A stretch of DNA of 9,276 bases from ZCTH02-B3 sp036563895. Its GTDB lineage: Bacteria > Bacillota > Bacilli > Paenibacillales > Paenibacillaceae. Both the position numbers and the translations under genes were made by a program. This document shows, one piece after another, positions 1 through 7,060 of the stretch; positions within the stretch are counted from its first letter, which is position 1, and every line of letters begins with the position of its first letter. The notes under the pieces are model-generated. The model saw nothing but the letters and a program-made list of their open reading frames with translations, was not told the origin of the DNA and ran no database searches. The stretch is taken from assembly GCA_036563895.1 (NCBI GenBank), contig DATCLN010000101.1, forward strand, positions 1 to 9,276. The letters run 5' to 3'.

Positions 1-666
1 GAATACCAGTTCAACGTGCTGCCCGCCTGGGGTTTCCGGTGCATCGGGGTGGACTGGAGAGGTTTCGGGCAGGCGGACAAACCATTTCATGGCTATCAAT
101 TCAACCGGCTGGCGGACGATCTGCGCGCGGTGGTGGATGCCCTGGGCTTGCGGGACTTTACCCTCGCGGGCCACTCCACGGGCGGCGCCATCGCGATCCG
201 CTACATGACCCGCCACCGGGGGCACGGCGTATCCCGCCTGGCGCTCATCGCCGCCGCCGCACCCGTCGGGTTGCCGAGGGAAACCGCGAACCGGCTGCTG
301 GCGGAAACCCTGAACGACCGGCCCCGTATGATGCGCGGCGTCACGGAGACTTTTTTCTTTCAGTTTGCCACCCCCGCGTTTGCGGATTGGTTTTCGCGGA
401 TCGGGCTTGAAGCGGCGGGATGGTCGACCGCGGCCGTCCTGCGCATGCTGCGGGACGAGCGCCTGGACGCCGACCTGCCGCAGATCGATGTCCCGACGCT
501 CATCCTGCACGGCGTGCACGACCGGGTGGTTCCGTTCGCGCAGGCGCTGGCGCAGCACCGCAGCATCCGTCACTCGCGGCTGGTCCCGTTCATGTACAGC
601 GGCCACGGCCTGTTCTGGGAAGAACGCGACCGGTTCAACGCGGAATTGGCCCGGTTTGCGGGATGA
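1..666 (+). CDS. alpha/beta hydrolase, 5' end cut off by the window
   Basis: Open reading frame entered in the first codon and ending with TGA at 664-666, so the N-terminus lies upstream of the window; the GTG at 16 is in frame but falls inside the fold and is unlikely to be the start. The visible part begins with the strand and loop that lead to the D-W-R-G-F-G-Q-A-D-K-P segment typical of alpha/beta hydrolases of the haloperoxidase/esterase type. The nucleophile elbow is G-H-S-T-G-G, with the serine at nt 175-177. The acid is probably the Asp of H-G-V-H-D-R-V-V (nt 520-522), and the histidine that of S-G-H-G-L-F-W-E-E-R (nt 604-606), so the triad looks complete. A helical cap segment lies between nucleophile and acid (about nt 280-480). 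The substrate cannot be told: esterase, lactonase and cofactor-free haloperoxidase relatives all share this pattern. It is probably cytoplasmic, and a strong terminator follows. Confidence 0.88.
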   Translation, partial: EYQFNVLPAWGFRCIGVDWRGFGQADKPFHGYQFNRLADDLRAVVDALGLRDFTLAGHSTGGAIAIRYMTRHRGHGVSRLALIAAAAPVGLPRETANRLLAETLNDRPRMMRGVTETFFFQFATPAFADWFSRIGLEAAGWSTAAVLRMLRDERLDADLPQIDVPTLILHGVHDRVVPFAQALAQHRSIRHSRLVPFMYSGHGLFWEERDRFNAELARFAG

Positions 667-701
667 CGGGCGACGGTTCGGGATGCGTTGCGCAATTTTG
701 A

Positions 702-727
702 GGCCGCCGGAGGCGGCCATTATTTTT
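702..727 (+). terminator. rho-independent terminator after the hydrolase gene
   Basis: A perfect 7-bp GC stem, GGCCGCC (702-708) and GGCGGCC (712-718), closes a GGA loop and is followed directly by ATTATTTTT. It lies 35 bp after the hydrolase stop and separates that gene from the dehydrogenase downstream. Confidence 0.85.
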
Positions 728-743
728 GCGTCCGGGCGTCGGT

Positions 744-773
744 TTGCACAGGGGATGGAAAAAATGTTACATT
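744..773 (+). promoter_or_regulatory. possible sigma-A promoter of the dehydrogenase/membrane protein pair
   Basis: TTGCAC (744-749) and TACATT (768-773) are 18 bp apart and match the -35 and -10 consensus at 3 and 4 of 6 positions. The region lies between the upstream terminator and the start codon at 804 and is locally AT-rich in a GC-rich sequence. Predicted transcription starts near 780 and leaves a leader of about 24 nt that carries the ribosome binding site. The match is modest. Confidence 0.4.
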
Positions 774-803
774 ATGAAAACCAGAAACAGCGGAGGGACC
801 CAG

Positions 804-1766
804 ATGCAGCACCGGTGTAAAATCGCCGTCATCACGGTGCGGGGCCGCGATTCGTTCACGGAGGAACAGGCCCGAAGGCTGGAAGCGGTGGCGGATGTGA
901 CGTTCAGCTCCGCAGAGGGACCGCTTTCCGCGGACGAGCTCGTATCCCGGCTGGAAGGAATGGATTATGCGGGGCTTACGCCCCGGTCCGTGCCGGTCAT
1001 CGACGGAAGCTGGCTTTCGCGCCTGCCGCGCCTGAAGGGTATCGCCGTGTTCGCCACGGGGGTGGACCATGTCGACCTGGAATGGCTGCACCGGCACGGC
1101 GTGGCGGTGAGCCGCCTGCCGGACTATTCGACGGAATCGGTGGCGGAGCACGCCATCGGGCTCATGCTGACGATGTCGCGCCGCATCCATCTCAGCCAGG
1201 ACCGGGTGCGCGGGCGCGTGCCGGCCGGCACCTCGGTGCTCGGCTGGGAGCTGCGCGGACGCACCCTGGGCCTTGTCGGCCTCGGCCGGATCGGCAGCCG
1301 GGTGGCGGAGCTTGCCCGCGCCTTCGGCATGCACGTGCTCGGCTGCGATCCCCGCCGCTGTCCCGAAGGTGTCATCTGGGTGGAGATGGACGAGTTGCTG
1401 GCGTCCAGCGACGTCGTCAGCCTGCATCTGCCCGCCTCCTGGCAGGGCGGGGCCCTGATCGGCCGGAAGGAGCTGGCCGCCATGAAGCGGGGCGCGACGC
1501 TGATCAACGTCTCCCGCGTCACGCTGGTGGATCCGGAGGCGGTCGTCGAGGCGATCGACGCGGGGCAGCTGCGCGGCTATGCGGTGGATGACATTTTTCC
1601 GCTGATGGGAAGGGACGAGCGGGCCGACCGGCAAATCTCCGAGGGTCGGATTCTGCAAACCGGCCACACCGCCTGGTATTCGGAAGAAGCCATCCAACGC
1701 GGCTACGAGACGTGGATCGACAATCTGTGCGGGTTCGCTACCGGAAATCCGCGCAATACGGTGTAA
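804..1766 (+). CDS. D-isomer-specific 2-hydroxyacid dehydrogenase, CtBP-like
   Basis: 320-residue NAD-dependent dehydrogenase expected to interconvert a 2-oxoacid and a D-2-hydroxyacid in the cytoplasm; the substrate is unknown. ATG 804 was chosen because GGAGGG (792-797) sits 6 bp before it; in-frame starts at 726 and 774 lack such a site. The Rossmann motif G-L-G-R-I-G is at residues 159-164, and the Asp at the end of the second strand (G-C-D-P-R-R, Asp182) favours NAD over NADP. The substrate-binding Arg is Arg238 in N-V-S-R-V-T-L-V-D and the catalytic His is His288 in G-H-T-A-W-Y-S-E-E-A, a wording typical of CtBP-like members. The usual catalytic Glu, about five residues after the Asp of the A-x-D-V segment, is not evident: the sequence reads A-V-D-D-I-F-P-L-M. 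Length is normal for the family. Its TAA overlaps an in-frame ATG of the next gene, so the two probably form one transcription unit. Confidence 0.88.
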   Translation: MQHRCKIAVITVRGRDSFTEEQARRLEAVADVTFSSAEGPLSADELVSRLEGMDYAGLTPRSVPVIDGSWLSRLPRLKGIAVFATGVDHVDLEWLHRHGVAVSRLPDYSTESVAEHAIGLMLTMSRRIHLSQDRVRGRVPAGTSVLGWELRGRTLGLVGLGRIGSRVAELARAFGMHVLGCDPRRCPEGVIWVEMDELLASSDVVSLHLPASWQGGALIGRKELAAMKRGATLINVSRVTLVDPEAVVEAIDAGQLRGYAVDDIFPLMGRDERADRQISEGRILQTGHTAWYSEEAIQRGYETWIDNLCGFATGNPRNTV

Positions 1767-1792
1767 TGGGAAGAAGGGAAGGAACCGCGTCG

Positions 1793-2461
1793 ATGAAACC
1801 GGGGGAACGGGGAAACCGGACAAGGGCCGAAGCGGTACTGCTGGCGCCTCTCTGGGGAGCGACGGCGGGCTTTTGTCTGCTGCTCATCGCCATGGCCTGG
1901 CCGGAATACTGGCGGTATGTGGCTCCCGAAACGTCTCCGCTGGCGTGGTGGGAAAGCGTGCTGCTCGCGCTTTCCTCGTTCGCGTGCCTTCTGCTCGCCT
2001 GGGACGCATGGAGGCGGGAAGAGCGGCGGGCGGTCCGGGCGGGCTGGCTGGCGGTCGCCGCCGGGTTCGCCCTGCTGGCGCTGGACGAACGGTTCGCCGT
2101 GCATGAGCGCATCCGCGACCGGTTCCTGAAGCCGACGGGGATCCGGCTGCTCCCCTGGATGGAAGAAGGGGACTGGCTCATTCCGCTGTACGCCCTGGCT
2201 GGCCTTGCGGCGGCGTGGGGCATCTGGCGGCTGCTGGGCGTCCGACCCGCGTCGCGGCGGTTTTTCGCGGCGGCGCTTGTTATGGCGTTCTGTGGCGCGG
2301 CCCTGGACACGGTGGACATCCGCAGCCTGGACCCGGCGGCGGAGCGTCTCCTGCAATCCGTCGAAGAGATTGTGGAAGCGCTGGCGATGACCGCGTTTCT
2401 TTCGGCTTTTTTGCTGGCACTTGCGGCTCGTCTGGGCGATGCGCGAACAGATGTTCACTGA
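1793..2461 (+). CDS. six-helix membrane protein of unknown function
   Basis: 222-residue integral membrane protein that I cannot assign to a named family. Six hydrophobic segments are visible at about residues 16-36, 54-72, 82-98, 128-147, 157-173 and 193-213, with Arg-rich connecting segments. Polar residues sit at conserved-looking places at helix ends: L-D-E-R-F-A-V-H-E at 97-105 after the third helix, A-L-D-T-V-D at 170-175 after the fifth, and E-E-I-V-E at 191-195 entering the sixth. I recall similar D-E...H-E and E-E..E patterns in uncharacterised bacterial membrane proteins, which hints at a metal site or proton path, but no function is established. ATG 1793 has AAGGAA (1779-1784) 8 bp upstream. 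An alternative ATG at 1766 overlaps the dehydrogenase stop (TAATG) and would add nine residues. Either way the gene is tightly linked to the dehydrogenase and probably cotranscribed with it. Confidence 0.75.
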   Translation: MKPGERGNRTRAEAVLLAPLWGATAGFCLLLIAMAWPEYWRYVAPETSPLAWWESVLLALSSFACLLLAWDAWRREERRAVRAGWLAVAAGFALLALDERFAVHERIRDRFLKPTGIRLLPWMEEGDWLIPLYALAGLAAAWGIWRLLGVRPASRRFFAAALVMAFCGAALDTVDIRSLDPAAERLLQSVEEIVEALAMTAFLSAFLLALAARLGDARTDVH

Positions 2462-2531
2462 CAACCTGCCGTCACTTTCTCCCGATAGAATGAAACTTGC
2501 GAGCATGAAGTCTGTCGGGAGGGTGCTTGCC

Positions 2532-2918
2532 GTGAAGGAAGACATTCTGGTCGCCGTGGCAGGGACCAAACATTACTACGGCACCGGTTTTCTCCGACCG
2601 GGACAGCTGGTGCGCCTGGTGAAAGAGCCGGAAAATCCGTTTGACGGCGAAGCGATTCGCGTCGAAATGGCGCCGCTCGGAAGGATCGGCTACGTGGCCA
2701 ACAGCCCGCATACCGTTCCGAGGGGATGCCGAAGCGCGGGTCGGATATACGACACGTTTGACGAGGCAATTTTTGCGGAAATCCTGCTGGTGGCCCGCGA
2801 CATGGCCATCGCCCGGCTGGTCCCCCAGGCGATGGAAATCCGTTGGACCATCGTCATGGACGCTGCGCACGATTCCGTCCAATTGACCGATCCGACGGCC
2901 TGGACGCCCGGTCGTTGA
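2532..2918 (+). CDS. single-domain HIRAN protein
   Basis: A 128-residue protein made almost entirely of a HIRAN domain. The signature runs from V-A-G-T-K-H-Y-Y-G-T, through L-R-P-G-Q and L-V-K-E-P-E-N-P-F-D-G-E-A-I, to G-R-I-G-Y-V-A-N-S. HIRAN domains occur fused to SWI2/SNF2 helicases (HLTF) and bind 3' ends of single-stranded DNA, but also occur alone in bacteria, where their role is not settled. No helicase or nuclease domain is attached here. The start is uncertain. GTG 2532 has a strong GGAGGG site (2518-2523) 8 bp upstream and gives an N-terminus directly before the first HIRAN strand. ATG 2490 or 2505 would add 14 or 9 residues but have poor ribosome binding sites, and a TAGAAT hexamer (2486-2491) that could be a -10 element overlaps ATG 2490. 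The gene follows the membrane protein by 70 bp. Confidence 0.82.
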   Translation: MKEDILVAVAGTKHYYGTGFLRPGQLVRLVKEPENPFDGEAIRVEMAPLGRIGYVANSPHTVPRGCRSAGRIYDTFDEAIFAEILLVARDMAIARLVPQAMEIRWTIVMDAAHDSVQLTDPTAWTPGR

Positions 2919-2944
2919 CGGGTTCCCGGCGCTGAACCTACAAT
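2915..2944 (+). promoter_or_regulatory. sigma-A-type promoter of the WYL regulator gene
   Basis: TTGACG (2915-2920) and TACAAT (2939-2944) each match the consensus at 5 of 6 positions and are 18 bp apart. The -35 box overlaps the stop codon of the HIRAN gene. Transcription would begin near 2951, so the ATG at 2943 lies within the -10 box and could not be used from this transcript. Confidence 0.6.
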
Positions 2945-2987
2945 GGGAAGGGAAAAGAAACGTTTGGGCATGGCGGGGGCAGCCGGG

Positions 2988-3983
2988 GTGAACGAACGCC
3001 TCATCCGCATTCTGAAAATTCTCAACGCGATCCAGGCCCGGCCGGGCATCGGTGCGAAGGAACTGGCGCAGCTTTGCGAGACGACGGAACGGACGATCTA
3101 TCGCGATTTGCGCCTGTTGGACCTGTTTGCTCCGATCGTCAGCGAGGGATACGGGAAAGGGTACCGTTTTGCGGGCAAATTCGCGATGTATCCCCTCAAT
3201 TTCACGGAGCAGGAGGCGCTCACCTTTTCCCTTCTGCCTTCCGTCGTCGACGGCTCCAAGTTGCCGGGGTTCGCCTCGGCCCATGACAAGGTGATGGCGG
3301 CGCATTACGGAACGAAAGCGCGCGAACGGGACATCCTGGAGCGCATCGCCGATATTATTCGCATGGGCACGCCCGCCTACCGCGAGGAAAGCGACAATTT
3401 CCTGGAACCCGTCATCCGGGCCATCCTGGAGCAGAAAACCATCGCCGCCGTCTACCATACGCAGTACCGCAACGAAACCACCGAGCGGGAAATCGATCCG
3501 TACTACCTGGTGCCGCGGGAACAGCGGTTCTACGTGATCGGCTTCTGCCATCTCACCGGGGAAGTGCGAACGTTCCGCCTCAGCCGGTTCCGCAAGGTGG
3601 AAATCACCGATCGCCGGTTCGAGCGGGGCGATTTCGACATCGAATCCTATCTCAGACACACCTGGTCCATCGAACGCGGCAACCAGCTGATCCGGTTCAA
3701 GATCCGCTTTTCGCCGGAGGCGGCCCGGTATGTCAAGGAAGAGGAAATGTTCGTCCGGCCGGTGATGACGGATCTGCCGGACGGCGGGCTGCTGTTCGAA
3801 GTGACCGTCAACCACGAGCGGGAATTTCTGCATTGGCTGTTCCAGTACGGGCCGGAGGCGGAAATTCTGGAACCGAAAGCGATGCGGGAACACGTGCGCC
3901 GGCAGCTGGCCCGGTGGGCGGAGCTGTACGAAACGCTCGAAGAACGGGGAGAGAAGCGGGAAGAGGCGAAGCCGCCGCGGTGA
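2988..3983 (+). CDS. HTH/WYL-domain transcriptional regulator (YafY-like)
   Basis: 331-residue DNA-binding regulator. An N-terminal winged helix-turn-helix of the DeoR/HTH_11 type spans about residues 3-65, with the recognition part in T-T-E-R-T-I-Y-R-D-L-R-L-L-D. A WYL domain follows at about 135-215: F-Y-V-I-G-F at 181-186 stands where W-Y-L is usual, and R-T-F-R-L-S-R-F at 194-201 is the conserved arginine strand thought to bind a ligand, often a nucleotide or nucleic acid. The C-terminal part (about 230-315) fits the WCX extension. The start is uncertain: GTG 2988 is preferred because the predicted promoter's -10 box covers ATG 2943 and GGGGG (2974-2978) lies 9 bp upstream; ATG 2970 and TTG 2964 remain possible. 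The target is unknown. The gene seems to have its own promoter and terminator, so it is probably a single-gene unit, perhaps with read-through from the HIRAN gene. Confidence 0.85.
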   Translation: MNERLIRILKILNAIQARPGIGAKELAQLCETTERTIYRDLRLLDLFAPIVSEGYGKGYRFAGKFAMYPLNFTEQEALTFSLLPSVVDGSKLPGFASAHDKVMAAHYGTKARERDILERIADIIRMGTPAYREESDNFLEPVIRAILEQKTIAAVYHTQYRNETTEREIDPYYLVPREQRFYVIGFCHLTGEVRTFRLSRFRKVEITDRRFERGDFDIESYLRHTWSIERGNQLIRFKIRFSPEAARYVKEEEMFVRPVMTDLPDGGLLFEVTVNHEREFLHWLFQYGPEAEILEPKAMREHVRRQLARWAELYETLEERGEKREEAKPPR

Positions 3984-3994
3984 AAAACGGAAAT

Positions 3995-4035
3995 TCGCCT
4001 CCTGGTGGGCTTGGCAATCCAGGGGCGATTTTTTT
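3995..4035 (+). terminator. terminator between the convergent WYL regulator and lacI-type genes
   Basis: TCGCC-T-CCTGG (3995-4005) pairs with CCAGG-GGCGA (4019-4028) as a 10-bp stem with one bulged T and a 13-nt loop, followed by seven Ts (4029-4035). The reverse strand carries a T-rich flank (complement of GAAAAACGGAAA, 3982-3993), so it may also stop transcription of the leftward lacI-type gene ending at 4056. Confidence 0.82.
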
Positions 4036-4055
4036 GTTTAACATGCAATGGCCGA

Positions 4056-5099
4056 TTACGTCCGCGGACTGGCGACCGACCGCCGTTCGATCAGTTCCGC
4101 CGGAAGCATGAGCTTTTTCCACGGCCCCGCCTTGTCGCCTTCCCGGATACGCTCGACGAGCAGCTGCATGCCCAGATAGCCGAGCTGGTAGGCCTGCTGG
4201 GCAGCGACCGTCAGGAACGGGTCCAGCTCCGTGGCGGCGCCGAGTTCGTCGAAGCAGACCACCGAGACGTCTTCGGGGATTTTGAGGCCCCGCCCGCGGA
4301 TGATCTGGATGATTTCGACGGCCAGCACGTTGTTGCCGGCGAAGACGGCCGTCGGAGCGGGATGGAGATTCGCGAACCAGGCTTCCATGGCCGAAAGGTC
4401 GGCCAGGCGGCTGAAGCTGCTTTCATGCACGTATCGTTCGTCGAACGGCAGTTGGTGCATCTTGAGCGCTTCCCGGTATCCCTCCAGGCGCAGACGGGCG
4501 CTGGATGCGACGGAGGAGCCGTTCACCATGGCAATCCGCCGGTGCCCGCGTTCGATGAGGAGTTCGGTCAACCGGCGCGCGGCTTCCTTGCTGTCGCCCA
4601 GCACCGCGTCGCATTCGATGCCGGGCACTTCCCGGTCCAGCAGCACGAAGGGGACTTTGTGCGCCTTGAGCTTCTCCAGATGCGGGCGCGACAGGTCGCC
4701 GGCGGGGGCGAACAGAACGCCGTCCACCCGCATGGACAGGATCGTCTGGACGTATTCCGCTTCCTTGTCCAGGCTTTCGTCGCTGTTGCCGAAGAGCACG
4801 TGATAGCCCAGTTTCCGGGCGGCGTCTTCGGCGCCGCGGGCGACCGTGGTGAAGAACGGGTTCGTGATGTCCGTGATGAGGAGAAACAGGATGCGCGTTT
4901 CCTGCAGCACCAGGCTGCGCGCCATCTGGTTCGGCACATAGTTCAGCTCTTCCATGACGCGCCGCACGCGGGCGCGGGTTTTTTCGCTGATTTTGCCGGT
5001 GTTATTGATAACCCTCGAAACGGTCATCGGCGATACCTTCGCCCGGGCCGCGATGTCGTAAATGGTGACCTTGGACCGTGGTTCCGTCTCCCTGGACAT
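4056..5099 (-). CDS. LacI-family transcriptional regulator, probable repressor of the fucose operon
   Basis: 347-residue LacI/GalR-family protein. The helix-turn-helix is at residues 11-33 (V-T-I-Y-D-I-A...V-S-P-M-T-V-S-R-V-I-N-N), with Pro24-Met25 and Arg29 at the positions that read the operator. The hinge helix is at about 56-65 (P-N-Q-M-A-R-S-L-V), with Leu63 as the usual minor-groove leucine. The sugar-binding-protein-like sensor domain fills the rest and is full length, with the family segments I-T-N-P-F-F and G-H-R-R-I-A-M-V. ATG 5099 is chosen because AGGAG (complement of 5107-5111) lies 7 bp upstream; a longer in-frame start at 5180 would run through the promoter region. It is divergent from fucI with a palindrome between them, so it most likely represses fucI-fucA-kinase. 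The inducer is not visible; L-fucose or L-fuculose-1-phosphate would fit. Confidence 0.92.
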   Translation of the reverse strand: MSRETEPRSKVTIYDIAARAKVSPMTVSRVINNTGKISEKTRARVRRVMEELNYVPNQMARSLVLQETRILFLLITDITNPFFTTVARGAEDAARKLGYHVLFGNSDESLDKEAEYVQTILSMRVDGVLFAPAGDLSRPHLEKLKAHKVPFVLLDREVPGIECDAVLGDSKEAARRLTELLIERGHRRIAMVNGSSVASSARLRLEGYREALKMHQLPFDERYVHESSFSRLADLSAMEAWFANLHPAPTAVFAGNNVLAVEIIQIIRGRGLKIPEDVSVVCFDELGAATELDPFLTVAAQQAYQLGYLGMQLLVERIREGDKAGPWKKLMLPAELIERRSVASPRT

Positions 5100-5151
5100 G
5101 ACCGGACTCCTTTGTTTCGACAAGGATGAGCGGGATGGTTTGCCGCTTTCT

Positions 5152-5180
5152 ATCTTAACCCGAAAGGTGATTGACAGCAA
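5152..5180 (-). promoter_or_regulatory. possible promoter of the lacI-type gene
   Basis: On the reverse strand TTGCTG (complement of 5175-5180) and TAAGAT (complement of 5152-5157) are 17 bp apart, matching the consensus at 3 and 4 of 6 positions. The -35 box overlaps that of the fucI promoter, so the two divergent promoters would compete for polymerase. The predicted leader is about 45 nt and carries the AGGAG site. Confidence 0.35.
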
Positions 5181-5199
5181 GCCGTCCAGCTGTTAGGTT
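5171..5199 (+). promoter_or_regulatory. promoter of fucI-fucA-kinase
   Basis: A perfect -35 box TTGACA (5171-5176) is followed after 17 bp by TAGGTT (5194-5199), a weak -10 box (3 of 6) supported by an extended TGT (5191-5193) just before it. Transcription should start near 5206, at the left edge of the palindromic operator, leaving a leader of about 58 nt before fucI. Confidence 0.65.
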
Positions 5200-5206
5200 A
5201 GAGTTA

Positions 5207-5222
5207 CCGATAACATTATCGG
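5207..5222 (+). promoter_or_regulatory. probable LacI-family operator at the fucI transcription start
   Basis: CCGATAACATTATCGG has two perfect 7-bp arms (CCGATAA and TTATCGG) around a CA centre. Size and symmetry fit a LacI-family operator, whose centre is usually CG. It sits at about +1 to +16 of the predicted fucI transcript, where a bound repressor would block polymerase. The binding partner is inferred from the adjacent divergent repressor gene. Confidence 0.7.
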
Positions 5223-5263
5223 AGTTGGAAACGTCATCATTCCAAAAGCGCGGAGGGATCGAA

Positions 5264-7048
5264 ATGGCGGAACATCGCTGGTTGGGCGGATTTCCGAAAA
5301 TCGGCATCCGTCCCACGATTGATGGCAGAAGGCAAGGTGTTCGCGAATCGCTGGAAGAGCAGACGATGAACATGGCCAGGGCGGTGGCGAAGCTGCTGTC
5401 CGAAAATCTCCGGTATCCGAACGGGCAGCCGGTGGAATGCGTCATCGCCGACACCTGCATCGGCGGCGTGGCGGAAGCGGCCGCCTGCGCGGAGAAGTTC
5501 GCCCGGCACGGCGTGGGCGTGTCGATCACCGTAACGCCCTGCTGGTGCTACGGGACGGAAACGATGGACATGGACCCGGCCATCCCGAAGGCGGTATGGG
5601 GTTTCAACGGCACCGAGCGTCCGGGGGCGGTGTACCTTGCGGCGGTGCTGGCGGCGCACGCGCAGAAAGGGTTGCCGGCTTTCGGCATTTACGGCGAGCA
5701 CGTGCAGGACGCCGGGGACACGACCATTCCCGAAGACGTGAAGGAGAAGCTCCTGCGCTTCGCCCGCGCCGGTCTGGCCGTGGCGTACATGCGGGGCAAG
5801 TCCTATCTGGGCATCGGTTCGGTGTCCATGGGCATTGTCGGGTCGAAGGTGGATGACGCTTTCTTCCACGACTACCTCGGGATGCGCACCGAATATGTGG
5901 ACATGTCGGAATTCGTGCGGCGCTTTGACAGGGGCATCTACGATCCCGTGGAGTTCGAGAAAGCGCTTGCATGGGTGAAAGCCAACTGCAGGGAAGGGCC
6001 GGACAACAACAAGCCGGAAAAACAGCGGTCCCGCGCGGAGAAAGACAGGGACTGGGAACTGTCCGTCAAGATGACAATGATCGCCCGGGACCTCATGGTC
6101 GGCAACCCGCGTCTCGCGGAGCTCGGATGGGAAGAGGAGGCGCTCGGCCATCACGCCATCGCGGCCGGGTTCCAGGGCCAGCGGCAATGGACCGACCATT
6201 TCCCGAACGGCGATTTCATGGAAGCGATCCTGAATTCCTCCTTCGACTGGAACGGCATCCGCGCGCCCTACATCATGGCCACCGAAAACGACTCCCTGAA
6301 CGGCGTGGCCATGCTGTTCGGGTATCTGCTCACGAACACCGCGCAGATCTTCGCCGACGTCCGCACGTATTGGAGCCCGGAAGCGGTCAAAAGGGTTACC
6401 GGTCACACCCTGCAGGGCGTCGCGCAGCACGGCATCCTGCATCTGATCAACTCCGGACCCGCCGCCCTGGACGGCACCGGCCAGCAGACGAAAGACGGCA
6501 AACCGGCGATGAAGCCGTTCTGGGAAATCACGCCCGACGAGGTGGACCGCTGCCTGAAGGCGACGCTGTTCCGGCCGGCCAACGTGGAGTATTTCCGCGG
6601 CGGCGGCTATTCCACCGATTTTCTGACCCGCGGCGGAATGCCCATGACGATGTGCCGGATCAACCTCGTAAAGGGAATCGGACCGGTGCTGCAAATCGCC
6701 GAAGGCTATTCGGTGGACCTGCCCCCGGAAGTGCACGACGCCCTCGACCTGCGCACCGACCCGACCTGGCCGACCACCTGGTTCGCGCCGATCCTGACCG
6801 GCCGCGGGGCGTTCCGTTCCGTGTACGACGTGATGAACAACTGGGGTTCCAACCACGCCGCCGTCAGCTACGGGCACATCGGCGCGGATCTCATCACGCT
6901 GGCTTCCATGCTGCGGATTCCGGTCAACATGCACAACGTGCCGGAGGAACGCATTTTCCGGCCGAAGGCGTGGAGCCTGTTCGGCACCTCCGATCCGGAG
7001 GGCGCCGACTACCGGGCGTGCCGGACCTTCGGGCCGCTGTACCGGTAA
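5264..7048 (+). CDS. fucI: L-fucose isomerase
   Basis: 594-residue cytoplasmic enzyme that converts L-fucose to L-fuculose (and commonly D-arabinose to D-ribulose), the first step of fucose breakdown. The length is close to the 591 residues of E. coli FucI and all three domains are present. The Mn-binding and catalytic residues are in place: Glu341 in A-T-E-N-D-S-L-N-G, Asp365 in [12 protein letters not shown] and His531 in [15 protein letters not shown], corresponding to Glu337, Asp361 and His528 of the E. coli enzyme. ATG 5264 has GGAGGG (5252-5257) 6 bp upstream, and an N-terminus [17 protein letters not shown] typical of the family. It is the first gene of an operon with fucA 12 bp downstream, transcribed from a promoter with an operator at its start site, so it is probably sugar-induced. 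Confidence 0.97.
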   Translation: MAEHRWLGGFPKIGIRPTIDGRRQGVRESLEEQTMNMARAVAKLLSENLRYPNGQPVECVIADTCIGGVAEAAACAEKFARHGVGVSITVTPCWCYGTETMDMDPAIPKAVWGFNGTERPGAVYLAAVLAAHAQKGLPAFGIYGEHVQDAGDTTIPEDVKEKLLRFARAGLAVAYMRGKSYLGIGSVSMGIVGSKVDDAFFHDYLGMRTEYVDMSEFVRRFDRGIYDPVEFEKALAWVKANCREGPDNNKPEKQRSRAEKDRDWELSVKMTMIARDLMVGNPRLAELGWEEEALGHHAIAAGFQGQRQWTDHFPNGDFMEAILNSSFDWNGIRAPYIMATENDSLNGVAMLFGYLLTNTAQIFADVRTYWSPEAVKRVTGHTLQGVAQHGILHLINSGPAALDGTGQQTKDGKPAMKPFWEITPDEVDRCLKATLFRPANVEYFRGGGYSTDFLTRGGMPMTMCRINLVKGIGPVLQIAEGYSVDLPPEVHDALDLRTDPTWPTTWFAPILTGRGAFRSVYDVMNNWGSNHAAVSYGHIGADLITLASMLRIPVNMHNVPEERIFRPKAWSLFGTSDPEGADYRACRTFGPLYR

Positions 7049-7060
7049 AGGGGATGCGCC

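Noticed and set aside
2472..3893. A 473-codon - strand frame across the HIRAN and WYL genes
   Set aside because: It spans two recognisable + strand genes and their gap; this is a composition effect.
5001..5012. GTTATTGATAAC palindrome inside the lacI-type gene as a second operator
   Set aside because: Its arms are in the opposite order to those of the fucI operator, and it encodes the conserved V-I-N-N segment of the helix-turn-helix, which explains the sequence.
4005..5129. A 374-codon + strand frame opposite the lacI-type gene
   Set aside because: It starts inside the terminator and runs antisense to a full-length LacI-family protein; no domain is recognisable in it.
5139..5151. A possible CcpA (cre) site, reverse strand AGAAAGCGGCAAA
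   Set aside because: Only one half matches the cre consensus; the other half has several mismatches, so it is not supported.
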